Program-made: the position numbers and the translations under genes | Shown: one piece after another, positions 51,689-60,230 of the stretch | Position numbering within the stretch: position 1 is the first letter of the stretch | Layout: each line of letters begins with the position of its first letter | Notes under the pieces: generated by a model | What the model saw: the letters and a program-made list of their open reading frames with translations, nothing else | Database searches by the model: none | Told to the model about the DNA's origin: nothing | Assembly: GCA_964602985.1 (NCBI GenBank) | Contig: CAZRTJ010000004.1 | Coordinates: 1-64,000 of the forward strand | Origin: CAYZJB01 sp964602985 | GTDB taxonomy: Bacteria; CLD3; SB21 | Reading direction: 5' to 3' | Length of the DNA stretch: 64,000 nt

Positions 51689-52742
51689 AGTTTGAGGCAA
51701 TCACACCGGCGATGAAATCCCCGCATTCCCTCGTTCCCAGATTCCCCCCCAATTCCCGCGTGAGTTGATTGCGATCGATCGCAACCTGTACGGCACGCAG
51801 AACGCGATCGGCCTGCTTCTCGTATCCCAAATGACGAAGCATCATCTCGGCGCTCAGGATCGCGGCGACGGGATTGGCGAGATTCTGTCCGGCGATGTCC
51901 GGAGCCGAGCCATGAACGGGTTCAAACATCGAAACGCCGTGTGGATTCAGATTGCCGGAAGCGGCCAATCCCATGCCGCCCTGCAACTGCGCGCCGATGT
52001 CCGTGATGATGTCGCCAAATAGATTGTTCGTCACAATGACTTCAAAGGCTTCCGGTTCGCGAATCATCATCATGGCCAGCGCATCGATGTAGTAATGTTT
52101 GGCCTGAATGGCGGGATATTCCTGGGCGACTTCGAAGAAGCAGCGATGCCACAATCCGTGACCATGCTGCATGGCGTTGGATTTGTCGGCCATCGCAACT
52201 TTCTGGAAGCCTCTCTTCTTTGCAAACTCAAATGCGTACCGAATGATTCGCTCGACTCCTTTCCGGGTATTGATCTCTTCTTGAATCGCGATTTCGTCCG
52301 GCGTGCCTTTCTTGAACACTCCGCCGACACCCACGTAAACGCCCTCCGTATTCTCTCGGAAAACGGTGAAATGAATGTCGCGCGTGGTTTTGTTCTTGAG
52401 GGGGCTGAAACGGTCATGAAGGAGAGTCACCGGCCGGTAATTGACAAACAGATCCAACTTGAATCGGGCTCCCAGTAGGATATCCTTGGCATGCTCGTTT
52501 CCCGGCACACGTGGATCGCCAAAAGCCCCCATCAAAATCGCCGAGTAGTTCTTTCGAAAATCTTCCAGTTGATCATCGGGAAGCGTCACGCCCGTGGCGA
52601 GGAAGTGATCCGCGCCGTATTTCATGGGAACCAGAGTGAGGTGCATCGGCGCTTTCTTGTCAACAGCCTCGATCACTTTGACAGCCTCCGTCATGACTTC
52701 CTTACCGATTCCATCGCCGGGGATGATCGCGATTTTTTTCAT
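51687..52742 (-). CDS. leuB: 3-isopropylmalate dehydrogenase (LeuB family)
   Basis: 351 aa, NAD-dependent decarboxylating dehydrogenase fold: IAIIPGDGIGKEVM, GAFGDPRVPGNEHA, RENTEGVYVGVGGVFKKGTPDEIAIQEEINTRKGVERI, catalytic YIDALAMMMIREPEAFEVIVTNNLFGDIITDI and FEPVHGSAPDIAGQNLANP. The RENTEG form also occurs in homoisocitrate and related dehydrogenases, so LeuB is the leading but not the only choice. It would follow the aconitase-family enzyme in leucine synthesis. ATG preceded by AGGAGA. Convergent with the 51121 gene, divergent from the DUF6588 gene. Confidence 0.9.
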   Translation of the reverse strand: MKKIAIIPGDGIGKEVMTEAVKVIEAVDKKAPMHLTLVPMKYGADHFLATGVTLPDDQLEDFRKNYSAILMGAFGDPRVPGNEHAKDILLGARFKLDLFVNYRPVTLLHDRFSPLKNKTTRDIHFTVFRENTEGVYVGVGGVFKKGTPDEIAIQEEINTRKGVERIIRYAFEFAKKRGFQKVAMADKSNAMQHGHGLWHRCFFEVAQEYPAIQAKHYYIDALAMMMIREPEAFEVIVTNNLFGDIITDIGAQLQGGMGLAASGNLNPHGVSMFEPVHGSAPDIAGQNLANPVAAILSAEMMLRHLGYEKQADRVLRAVQVAIDRNQLTRELGGNLGTRECGDFIAGVIASN

Positions 52743-52816
52743 GTCTCTCCTGACCGCATTTCGTTATCTTCCGGCGAAGATATTACCGATTGGCGGTTAC
52801 AAACTCAAGGTTCGAC

Positions 52817-53920
52817 ATGGCGGGAAGGCAATGGCTGGTTTTGTTGGTTCTTCTGGGGAAGGTGGTGACGGCACAAGAAGAATTGAACACGTTTCAGGAC
52901 GCCATGGGACGTCTGGCCGAAGGCGTGGCAAAGAAGTATGCGGCTCCGGTGATTTCCGGGTTTGGAGCCTCGTTGAACGCGGGCTGGTTCCACAGCGCCC
53001 CACCGCCGGTGAAATGGGGATTTCACCTGGAGGCCGGATTCATCGCGATGGGCAGCGTCTTTACCAAACGAGACCGCACGTTCTCCACCGTCGGAGAACT
53101 CACTTTTGGTCCTGAGGAAGCGGCGATTCTTACTGACGTCATATTCGATGATCCCGCATTTTCGGGCCTCTCCCAGGACGAACTGGACGCCATCCAGGCC
53201 ACGCTGATCGACCAGATCATTCGCGAACCCGTCAGCGTGAAAATTTCCGGAGCGACGATCGTTGGAAAGTCGGATGGGAATATTCGGATTAACTACCGTG
53301 GAACGTCCTTGCGATATACCGATCCACGGGATCAGCAGGAACGCTTTTATGACCTCGGTGCATCGGGAGGTCAATTGGACTTGGACGTGGGAGGACTGGA
53401 ATTGCCCATGGTGGGGCTGGGCGCCTGGCAGGTGACGGTCGGCACGATCTATGGGACCAACGCGACGGTGCGCTTCCTTCCACCCGTGCGATCCCAGGAC
53501 GAAATTGGGACGCTGAGGTATTTGGGCATCGGCATTCAACATAATCCGATGGTCTGGACCCGCAAGAAACCGAAATACAACGTGGCGATCTCTCTTTTTT
53601 CCCAGACGCTTCGTCAGGGGAAGTTCTTCACCTTGAATGCAACCGCAGTGGGGCTGACGGCAAGCCGACGCTTTGGCTGGCGGTGGTTGAACGTGACACC
53701 CTACGCCGGATGGATGTTCGAGAAATCAACGATGCGTCTACGCTACGACTACGAACATTCGGATGGCGCGATCGAGCCGTTGCGCTATGACGTGACGGGA
53801 GAGAATCGCACGCGTCTCACGGTCGGATCCAGCTTCCGCGTTCTGGTCGGCAACTTGAACGTCGATTATAGTTTTGGAAAGTATTCTTCCCTGAGCGCCG
53901 GATTGACCTTTATTTTGTAA
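52817..53920 (+). CDS. DUF6588-type outer-membrane protein
   Basis: 367 aa. Signal peptide MAGRQWLVLLVLLGKVVTAQ, then a long beta-rich sequence with repeated KWGFHLEAGFIAMGS, IGIQHNPMVW and a final SLSAGLTFIL, ending in a hydrophobic barrel strand. I place it with the DUF6588 family seen in FCB-group genomes; function unknown. ATG 52817 has an AAGG 9-12 nt upstream; the frame is open from 52790. Its last 11 nt overlap the end of the convergent purK. Confidence 0.82.
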   Translation: MAGRQWLVLLVLLGKVVTAQEELNTFQDAMGRLAEGVAKKYAAPVISGFGASLNAGWFHSAPPPVKWGFHLEAGFIAMGSVFTKRDRTFSTVGELTFGPEEAAILTDVIFDDPAFSGLSQDELDAIQATLIDQIIREPVSVKISGATIVGKSDGNIRINYRGTSLRYTDPRDQQERFYDLGASGGQLDLDVGGLELPMVGLGAWQVTVGTIYGTNATVRFLPPVRSQDEIGTLRYLGIGIQHNPMVWTRKKPKYNVAISLFSQTLRQGKFFTLNATAVGLTASRRFGWRWLNVTPYAGWMFEKSTMRLRYDYEHSDGAIEPLRYDVTGENRTRLTVGSSFRVLVGNLNVDYSFGKYSSLSAGLTFIL

Positions 53921-55043
53921 CTCTCGCCAACCGCATGATTAGCGCCTCTGCGTCCGTCAAGGCGGCGTGCACGTCCCGATCCAAGACGGTAAAGTGCCCC
54001 ATCTTGCGGCCTTTCCGAGCCTCTTGCTTCCCGTACAGGTGAAGTTTCGCGTTTGGCTTTTGCAGGACGGGGCTCCAGTCCGGGGAGTGATCGCCGTAGT
54101 GGTCCCCGAGGATGTTCTTCATCACGGCAGGGGACAAGAGGGTCGTTTCTCCCGGTTCAAATCCCGCGAGGATGCGGACTTGCTGTTCAAACTGATCGGT
54201 CACGCAGGCGTCGATTGTGTAATGACCGCTGTTGTGTGGGCGCGGAGCAATCTCATTAATCAGGACGCGATCGTCGGGCATCACGAACATTTCGACGGCG
54301 AGAACACCGGTGTACGAGAGTTTTTCAGCGACGGCCACAGCGATTTGTTGAGCGCGTACGGATATCCCCTCGGGAACGCGGGCGGGGATGATGGTTGTGT
54401 CCAGGATTCCATTGACGTGAATGTTCTCTGCTGTCGGGTAGGTACGAATCGTACCCGAGGCGCTTCTGGCTACGACGACGGAAACTTCGCAGGAGAAATC
54501 GAGTATCTCTTCCAAGACGCACGGCGGGGATCCCATTCGCTCGAACGCTTCTACGGCTTCTGCGAGTGAGACGACGCGGAATTGAGCTTTGCCGTCGTAG
54601 CCAAAGCGACCCCTTTTCAGGATGGCAGGTCCCGTGAGTGCAAATCCTTTTTCCAAGTCGGCTTTCTCTTGAACGATGGCGAAGCGGTTCGTCGGGAGCC
54701 GGTGTTCCTGAAAGAAAGATTTCTCATGAATCCGGTCCTGTGTCGTACGAACCGCGTTTGCCGCCGGCCGCACGGTACAGAATCGCGCGAGATGGTCGAG
54801 CACGTCCGCGGGAACGTTTTCGAATTCCGTCGTGATCGCGGCGCACTCTGCGCTCAGCTGCTGTAGTGAATCTTCGTCGTGGTAGTCCGCGCAGAGATGT
54901 CGATCCGCGATCGATCCGGCCGGGCTGAATCGATCCGGATCCAACACGACCACACGGTATCCGAGAGTCCGCGCGGCGATGGTGAACATCCTGCCCAATT
55001 GCCCTCCGCCCAGCATGCCGAGCGTCGATCCGGGAAAGATCAT
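53910..55043 (-). CDS. purK: 5-(carboxyamino)imidazole ribonucleotide synthase
   Basis: 377 aa, ATP-grasp enzyme that carboxylates AIR in purine synthesis. Motifs: GMLGGGQLGRMFTIAARTLGY at the start, ATP-binding AILKRGRFGYDGKAQF, EEILDFSCEVSVVVARS, and INEIAPRPHNSGHYTIDAC. Overlaps purE by 4 nt, in the order purE-purK on the minus strand. Confidence 0.96.
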   Translation of the reverse strand: MIFPGSTLGMLGGGQLGRMFTIAARTLGYRVVVLDPDRFSPAGSIADRHLCADYHDEDSLQQLSAECAAITTEFENVPADVLDHLARFCTVRPAANAVRTTQDRIHEKSFFQEHRLPTNRFAIVQEKADLEKGFALTGPAILKRGRFGYDGKAQFRVVSLAEAVEAFERMGSPPCVLEEILDFSCEVSVVVARSASGTIRTYPTAENIHVNGILDTTIIPARVPEGISVRAQQIAVAVAEKLSYTGVLAVEMFVMPDDRVLINEIAPRPHNSGHYTIDACVTDQFEQQVRILAGFEPGETTLLSPAVMKNILGDHYGDHSPDWSPVLQKPNAKLHLYGKQEARKGRKMGHFTVLDRDVHAALTDAEALIMRLARVTK

Positions 55044-55525
55044 CTCAGCTTCATCTTCCGTACGGCGGCGGTTTGGGCGCGACGAAACTCGTCCAGCCTG
55101 CGTGCCAATTTCTCATCGGACACAGCAAGGATGGACACTGCACACAGACCCGCATTGGCTGCTCCGGGTTCGCCAATGGCAAACGTCGCGACCGGGATCC
55201 CTTTGGGCATCTGGACAATCGACAGGAGCGAATCCTGGCCCTTCAAGTAACGGGAGGGCACGGGCACGCCCAGGATCGGGATTGTGGTTTTCGACGCAAG
55301 CATACCGGGCAGATGGGCCGCCCCTCCGGCGCCGGCGATGATGCATCGAAGTCCGCGGTCCCGAGCGGTGGAGGCATATTCGAAGAGCAAGTCCGGAGTT
55401 CGGTGAGCAGACACGACCCGGGCCTCGTACGGAACGCCAAACCATTTGAGTTGCGCGACGGCCTCCTTCATGATGTCCCAGTCACTCTGACTTCCCATGA
55501 CCACGCCAACGAGAGGTTTCTTCAT
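55040..55525 (-). CDS. purE: N5-carboxyaminoimidazole ribonucleotide mutase
   Basis: 161 aa, the class I PurE length. GVVMGSQSDWDIMKEAV, EARVVSAHRTPDLLFEYA, IIAGAGGAAHLPGMLASKTTIPILGVPV and LLSIVQMPKGIPVATFAIG are diagnostic. Works with PurK. ATG preceded by AAGGTG. First gene of purE-purK. Confidence 0.97.
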   Translation of the reverse strand: MKKPLVGVVMGSQSDWDIMKEAVAQLKWFGVPYEARVVSAHRTPDLLFEYASTARDRGLRCIIAGAGGAAHLPGMLASKTTIPILGVPVPSRYLKGQDSLLSIVQMPKGIPVATFAIGEPGAANAGLCAVSILAVSDEKLARRLDEFRRAQTAAVRKMKLR

Positions 55526-55695
55526 ACATCACCTTCTGTGATTCGATTGGACGCCCAACGTACAATTTTTTTTTCGGTGTCTCAATAGATGTTTTGCAGC
55601 CGCATCCATCCGCACTCGGCCTTCACCCGAATTTCGCACGCAACAAGTCACCCGCTGCGTCGTAAACAGCTCATCTCAATTCGTCAGGAGGTTCG

Positions 55696-56424
55696 ATGAA
55701 TACAGGGCATTTTCTTATGGCATTCGCCTTAACGGCCGTCGTGGTCTCCACGACATGGTCCCACGAGGAGACGAGGAAACTCACATTGTCCGCGGATGGT
55801 ATCCAAGGCATTGAAATCGAATCGGGCGCCGGCATTCTGGTTGTCGAAGGCGACGGGGATCAGATCACTGTGGACGCGACGATCCGAATTCGAGAAGCGT
55901 CTCGCGAGGAAGCAGAAGAATTTCTGGACCGGTACATGGTACTGACACTGGAAAAGAGGGGCGCATCCGCAATTCTGCGCAGTTTCTTTGAGGATGGATG
56001 GGAGGCATCGTGGAGAGAAAAGTCCATCGATCTTGTGGTGAAACTTCCAAAGCGACTCCACGTCGATGTGCAGGATGGTTCGGGCGCGGTGACGATTCGG
56101 GGGGTCGATGGCGAAGTGCGGGTTGATGACGGCTCCGGTTCGATAGACGCATCGGATCTGGGCGGGGATGTTCGGATTGATGACGGGTCCGGCTCCGTGA
56201 AGATTCGCAACGTCAAAGGCAACGTAACCGTGGACGACGGATCGGGGGAAATCACGATCATGGATGTCGGCGGGACCGTAAAAGTCAGCGACGGTTCGGG
56301 CTCCATCGACATTAACGGCGTCGCTCAGGATGTCATCATTCGCTCGTCGGGCAGCGGCGGGGTCTCCATCAATAACGTCAAGGGACGAGTGGAACGCGAT
56401 GACAATCGGAGGCAGCGCGATTAG
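55696..56424 (+). CDS. secreted DUF4097-like repeat protein
   Basis: 242 aa. Signal peptide MNTGHFLMAFALTAVVVSTTWS, then a beta-solenoid-like region in which a DGSG core recurs with a strict 18-residue period (residues 127, 145, 163, 181, 199). This matches the DUF4097/adhesin-like family, thought to form beta-helices, sometimes envelope-stress linked; role unproven. GGAGG 5 nt before ATG. The C-terminus is short and basic. Confidence 0.85.
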   Translation: MNTGHFLMAFALTAVVVSTTWSHEETRKLTLSADGIQGIEIESGAGILVVEGDGDQITVDATIRIREASREEAEEFLDRYMVLTLEKRGASAILRSFFEDGWEASWREKSIDLVVKLPKRLHVDVQDGSGAVTIRGVDGEVRVDDGSGSIDASDLGGDVRIDDGSGSVKIRNVKGNVTVDDGSGEITIMDVGGTVKVSDGSGSIDINGVAQDVIIRSSGSGGVSINNVKGRVERDDNRRQRD

Positions 56425-56496
56425 AGCCAATCTGTCGTTCCTTTTCCCTCTGCGCTTTCTATATTCCGACAATCACTATTGTGCAGGAGTTTCAAA

Positions 56497-56871
56497 ATGC
56501 GAATGATCACGTTGTTCATCGTCGCCGCTTCCTTGGTACACGGTCAGGAAAAGGAGTCTCCCCAGTACGAAATGCGCGAGTATTTCTTCGTCATGCTGAA
56601 GCGCGGACCCAATCGCGGTCAAGACTCGCTGCAGGCGGCGCAATTGCAAAAGGGCCACATGGCCAATATTCAGCGTATGGCGGACGAAGGGAAACTCGCG
56701 ATCGCGGGACCGTTTGGAGACGATGGAGACTGGCGTGGAATCTTCATCATGACGGTGGCAAGCAAGGACGCCGCCGTCCGCGAAGTTGAAAGAGATCCGG
56801 CGATCCAGCAGGGACGTCTCTCGTATGAGATTCATCCGTGGTGGGGCGCGAGAGGTTCCAAGTTACCGTGA
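56497..56871 (+). CDS. secreted YCII-related domain protein
   Basis: 124 aa. Signal peptide MRMITLFIVAASLVHG, then a YCII-like fold: YEMREYFFVMLKRGPNRGQD, GHMANIQRMADEGKLAIAGPFGDDGDWRGIFIM, DPAIQQGRLSYEIHPWW. YCII proteins are small alpha/beta-barrel hydrolase or dehydrochlorinase relatives; an exported version is uncommon. CAGGAG upstream of ATG. Follows the DUF4097 gene by 72 nt. Confidence 0.85.
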   Translation: MRMITLFIVAASLVHGQEKESPQYEMREYFFVMLKRGPNRGQDSLQAAQLQKGHMANIQRMADEGKLAIAGPFGDDGDWRGIFIMTVASKDAAVREVERDPAIQQGRLSYEIHPWWGARGSKLP

Positions 56872-56940
56872 CGCCCGAAACGATCATTGATTGGAAAGCA
56901 ACAGAATCATGAAGAACTCTGCTTTTGTTTGGTCGTTTAG

Positions 56941-57351
56941 GTGGGAGCCTGCGCCGGTCGATCCGATCTGGACGTTGCCAAACAGAAGGTGCACTTACAG
57001 AATAAAAAACTGCATCACGTCGTCGCCACCAAGAAGGGGGCATTGTTAGAAGAAGTCTATGCGGAAGACGCCCATCTGCTCGCACCGGGAATGAAACCCG
57101 TACAGGGACGAGAGCAGATCATCGCCTTATGGAAAGAAGGTTTGCAAGACATTGTGGAAATGCGCTCTGAGTCCATCGAGGTTGGTGGAACTGTCGACGT
57201 GCTCTATGAAGTCGGAATTGTCGAAAACAAGGTCCGGATACACAACGCCGATTCGGTGGTCGTTCACAAGGCGAAATACAACAACGTGTGGAAACGGAAT
57301 GCCGCGGGCGAATATCGTTTGGTAGTGGATATCTGGAACAAGATGGAATGA
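56941..57351 (+). CDS. DUF4440/SnoaL-like protein with uncertain N-terminus
   Basis: 136 aa from a GTG directly after an in-frame TAG. NTF2-like core: LHHVVATKKGALLEEVYAEDAHLLAPGMKPVQGREQIIALW and VLYEVGIVENKVRIHNADSVVVHKAKYNNVWKRN...DIWNKME. The first residues VGACAG resemble a lipobox, and a plausible lipoprotein start (ATG at 56909, MKNSAFVWSF) lies just upstream in another frame. A single-base change cannot join the two cleanly because of the TAG, so either the signal is broken or the protein is short and cytosolic. No ribosome site precedes the GTG. Confidence 0.6.
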   Translation: MGACAGRSDLDVAKQKVHLQNKKLHHVVATKKGALLEEVYAEDAHLLAPGMKPVQGREQIIALWKEGLQDIVEMRSESIEVGGTVDVLYEVGIVENKVRIHNADSVVVHKAKYNNVWKRNAAGEYRLVVDIWNKME

Positions 57352-57424
57352 TCGACACACGCCGCGATTTGCATCAGACCCTCTCACGGCGATCACAGCC
57401 AAATGGATGCGTAGGGAAATACCG

Positions 57425-57560
57425 AAGGGCTGTCTGACATCTTTCGTTTTTCAGATCCGATGCCGTCCTGAGATTCCTCGTATGGAATCAACCGTCCTTC
57501 TTGAGGAGTCGGTACGGACTTCCGGCACGTCTCGAACTCTGACGCGACAGCCCTTTTTTC
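57425..57560 (+). ncRNA. candidate structured RNA with intrinsic terminator
   Basis: The ends form a perfect 10-bp helix (57425-57434 with 57546-57555) that runs directly into a T-run (57554-57559), which is an intrinsic terminator with a 111-nt insert. Inside it are nested helices: TGCCG/CGGCA (57461-57465, 57523-57527), a GATTCC/GGAATC hairpin (57472-57477, 57484-57489) and CCGT/ACGG (57492-57495, 57514-57517), giving a multi-branched layout. No coding potential is evident and no promoter was found, so it may be a 3'UTR product of the preceding genes. Does not match 6S, SRP or tmRNA by eye. Confidence 0.45.
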
Positions 57561-57632
57561 AAACCGTTGTGACTCAAGGATAGATTCTCTTGATGAATGG
57601 CGCCATAATCATTGTCAGGTTTCCGAGGCCAA

Positions 57633-60047
57633 TCACGCTCTTTTCAAGCGGAGGCTATTGAGAACGACGGAAACCGAACTCAGCGCCATCGCCGCACCAG
57701 CCATCATTGGATTCAAAATAAACGCCGGATACAATACCCCTGCCGCAATAGGAATTCCGACGATATTATAGACAAATGCCCAGAACAGATTCAGGCGGAT
57801 TGCCGCGACGGTTTTGCGAGAAAGAAAAATGGCGTCTCGGATGTGGGCGAGATCGGATTTCATAAGCGTCATGGATGCCGCCTCCATCGCGATGTCCGTT
57901 CCTTGTCCCATGGCGATGCCCACGTCCGCCTGCGCGAGCGCGCCTGCGTCATTGATTCCGTCGCCGGCCATGGCGACGACATGCCCCTCCTGTTGCAGGC
58001 GTTTGACTTGATCGAGCTTATCCTGCGGTAACGCGCGTGCGGCGACACGATCGATTCCGACACGTTGCGCGATCGACTCCGCGCTCTGTTCGTGATCGCC
58101 GGTGACCATCCAGATTTGAATACCCATCCTTTGAAGGTCGCGAATCGCTTCGGCGGACCCGGCCTTGACGGTGTCCGACACGGCGGCAATGGCGAGGGTC
58201 TTCTTCGTGTCAGAAAAAACGATAACCGTATTACCTTGTTGGCGCCAATTCTCCACGGTTGTCTGCAGTCGATCGGAAATGGAAATCCCCTGGGACTGGA
58301 TCCACGGTAGATTGCCGGAGAAATATTCCTGCCCCTCGACGCTCCCTTGGATTCCTTTTCCCGGTGTCGTTAGAAATTGTCCGACGGGAATCGCATCATT
58401 CTGCGCAAAGAATCGCGCGACTGCATGTGAAACAGGATGATCCGATTGGCGCTCCAACGAAGACCAAACGGCAACATATTTTGATTCGACGGTTTCGTCT
58501 ACCCACAAAATGTCCGTCACCGTCGGTTTCCCCTCCGTAACCGTGCCCGTTTTGTCGACGATCAATGCAGAAATCTTCATCGCACGTTCGAGTGCATCCG
58601 CGTTCTTGATGAGAATACCCTTCTCTGCCGCCCGACCGATGCCAACCATGATCGCCGTCGGCGTCGCGAGGCCCAATGCACACGGACACGCGATAATCAA
58701 TACGGTCACAAACGCCAGCACTGCGCGGCTCAACGCCGGGTCCGGACCCAACCACACCCACAGGAAGCAGCTGATCACCGCAGTCACCAAAACGATCGGA
58801 ACGAATACGGCGGCCACTTTGTCCACGAGATTCTGAATCGGCGCCTTGCTTCCCTGCGCTACTTCGACCATCCGGATCATTTGTCCCAAAAGTGTGGAGG
58901 AGCCCGTTCGCGTGGTGCGGGCCTCGAGGCGGCCGCGTTGATTGATCGTTCCGGCGTACATCAGATCGTTCATCGCCTTTGGCGCCGCCATCGGTTCTCC
59001 GGTGATCATGCTTTCATCAATGAAGGACTCGCCGGCAATCACGACCCCGTCAACCGGCACACGCTGTCCGGGCAGAAGGACAACAATGTCGCCCTCTCGG
59101 ATTTCGTGAATGGGAACGTCGATCTCGGCGCCGTCCCGTTGGAGGCGAACCGTTTTCGGTTGCAATCCCATCAGGTTTCGAATGGCGTTGCCGGCGCGGC
59201 GTTTGGCTTTGTCTTCCAGCCATCGACCGATCAGAATAAACGCAATGATCACCATACCGGATTCGAAATACACGTCGGCCGGCAGTCCCCGGGCAGCCAT
59301 GAATTCCGGCCACAGCGTGTTCCAGGCGCTGAACGCAAATGCAGCCGCCGTACTCAACGCGACGAGCGTGTCCATGTTGGCGGAGCGATGACGGGCCTGC
59401 TTCCATGCGTTGATGTAGAACTGCCGCCCCGCCCACATGACCGGTATGGACAACATCATGGCCACGAAGTTGGGGAGGAGAGGATGAAAGAACATCGTCA
59501 GGACGGCAGTCGGAATTGCAACCACGGACGCGACGGCGGCCCGGATTCGCAAATCACGCATCGCCCGATCCTCACGAATCTCTCTTGCCGGTGCATCGGA
59601 AACATGCAACTCGTACCCTGCATCCTGGACCGCCGATCTCATCCGTGTGACTGCGCTCGGATCGGCGACATACTCAATCCACGCGGATTTCGTCGCCAGA
59701 TTGACATTGGCCTCCAGTACCTCCGGCAGCGCACGCAACACGGATTGCACAGTCGACGCACAACCGGCACACGTCATCCCGCCCACGTCCATCGCCTCTT
59801 TCCGAACCGGAACCTGATATCCGAGGCCACGGAGGATTTCAACAATCTTCGGCACGGTGACAGATGAATCGGTCACCGCACGCAACCGCTGATTCGCATA
59901 ATCAACATGAATTTCTTTGATCCCTTCGACCGCCCGCAACGCTTTTTCAATGATCGCGGCGCAGTGATTGCTGTGAACGCCCTCCAACGGTAGTTCGATC
60001 TCACGGACGACCGGTTTTCTGAAAGGCTGAATGGCGACTGTTTGCAT
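57633..60047 (-). CDS. copA: copper-type P1B ATPase (CopA family)
   Basis: 804 aa. Two N-terminal HMA domains: the second is canonical (GMTCAGC, C93 and C96), the first is degenerate (HSNHC, only C29). Then the membrane domain with the ion motif CPC (ACPCALGLATP), phosphorylation motif DKTGT, nucleotide motif SDHPVSHA, and AGDGIND hinge. It would export Cu(I). Membrane helix pattern agrees with P1B-1. No copZ or CueR-like regulator is adjacent; the adjacent AAA gene is divergent. Confidence 0.95.
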   Translation of the reverse strand: MQTVAIQPFRKPVVREIELPLEGVHSNHCAAIIEKALRAVEGIKEIHVDYANQRLRAVTDSSVTVPKIVEILRGLGYQVPVRKEAMDVGGMTCAGCASTVQSVLRALPEVLEANVNLATKSAWIEYVADPSAVTRMRSAVQDAGYELHVSDAPAREIREDRAMRDLRIRAAVASVVAIPTAVLTMFFHPLLPNFVAMMLSIPVMWAGRQFYINAWKQARHRSANMDTLVALSTAAAFAFSAWNTLWPEFMAARGLPADVYFESGMVIIAFILIGRWLEDKAKRRAGNAIRNLMGLQPKTVRLQRDGAEIDVPIHEIREGDIVVLLPGQRVPVDGVVIAGESFIDESMITGEPMAAPKAMNDLMYAGTINQRGRLEARTTRTGSSTLLGQMIRMVEVAQGSKAPIQNLVDKVAAVFVPIVLVTAVISCFLWVWLGPDPALSRAVLAFVTVLIIACPCALGLATPTAIMVGIGRAAEKGILIKNADALERAMKISALIVDKTGTVTEGKPTVTDILWVDETVESKYVAVWSSLERQSDHPVSHAVARFFAQNDAIPVGQFLTTPGKGIQGSVEGQEYFSGNLPWIQSQGISISDRLQTTVENWRQQGNTVIVFSDTKKTLAIAAVSDTVKAGSAEAIRDLQRMGIQIWMVTGDHEQSAESIAQRVGIDRVAARALPQDKLDQVKRLQQEGHVVAMAGDGINDAGALAQADVGIAMGQGTDIAMEAASMTLMKSDLAHIRDAIFLSRKTVAAIRLNLFWAFVYNIVGIPIAAGVLYPAFILNPMMAGAAMALSSVSVVLNSLRLKRA

Positions 60048-60173
60048 CTGCGTCCTTGGTTGAAATCCGGCCTCAATGTAAGCACTTGGAACCGAATCCT
60101 CGTTACAGAATTTTAAACATGAGTTACAATGACGGTTGAAAAAAGCGGCCCGGCAACGGCTAATTCGATCTGT

Positions 60174-60216
60174 GGGTTGATCCGCGCAAGGTGGGGTTGA
60201 ATTTGCGGATCGACCC
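60174..60216. repeat. inverted repeat at the AAA-gene promoter
   Basis: GGGTTGATCCGC (60174-60185) and GCGGATCGACCC (60205-60216) are complementary at 11 of 12 positions, 19-nt gap. The right arm lies within the spacer of the promoter, the left arm just upstream of the -35, as expected for a repressor site. Confidence 0.55.
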
Positions 60217-60225
60217 GTCTACCTT
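60197..60225 (+). promoter_or_regulatory. promoter immediately before the AAA gene
   Basis: -35 TTGAAT (60197-60202), 17-nt spacer, -10 TACCTT (60220-60225), ending 5 nt before ATG 60231. If real, the transcript would be leaderless or nearly so. Confidence 0.5.
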
Positions 60226-60230
60226 AGGCA

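Noticed and set aside
55696..56424. CRISPR-like repeat array suggested by repeated GACGGSTCSGG DNA motifs
   Set aside because: Repeats are in-frame codons of a protein solenoid with an 18-codon period and no unique spacers.
57352..57632. 6S RNA, SRP RNA or RNase P in the gap before copA
   Set aside because: None of the conserved core sequences is visible; kept only as an unnamed RNA candidate.
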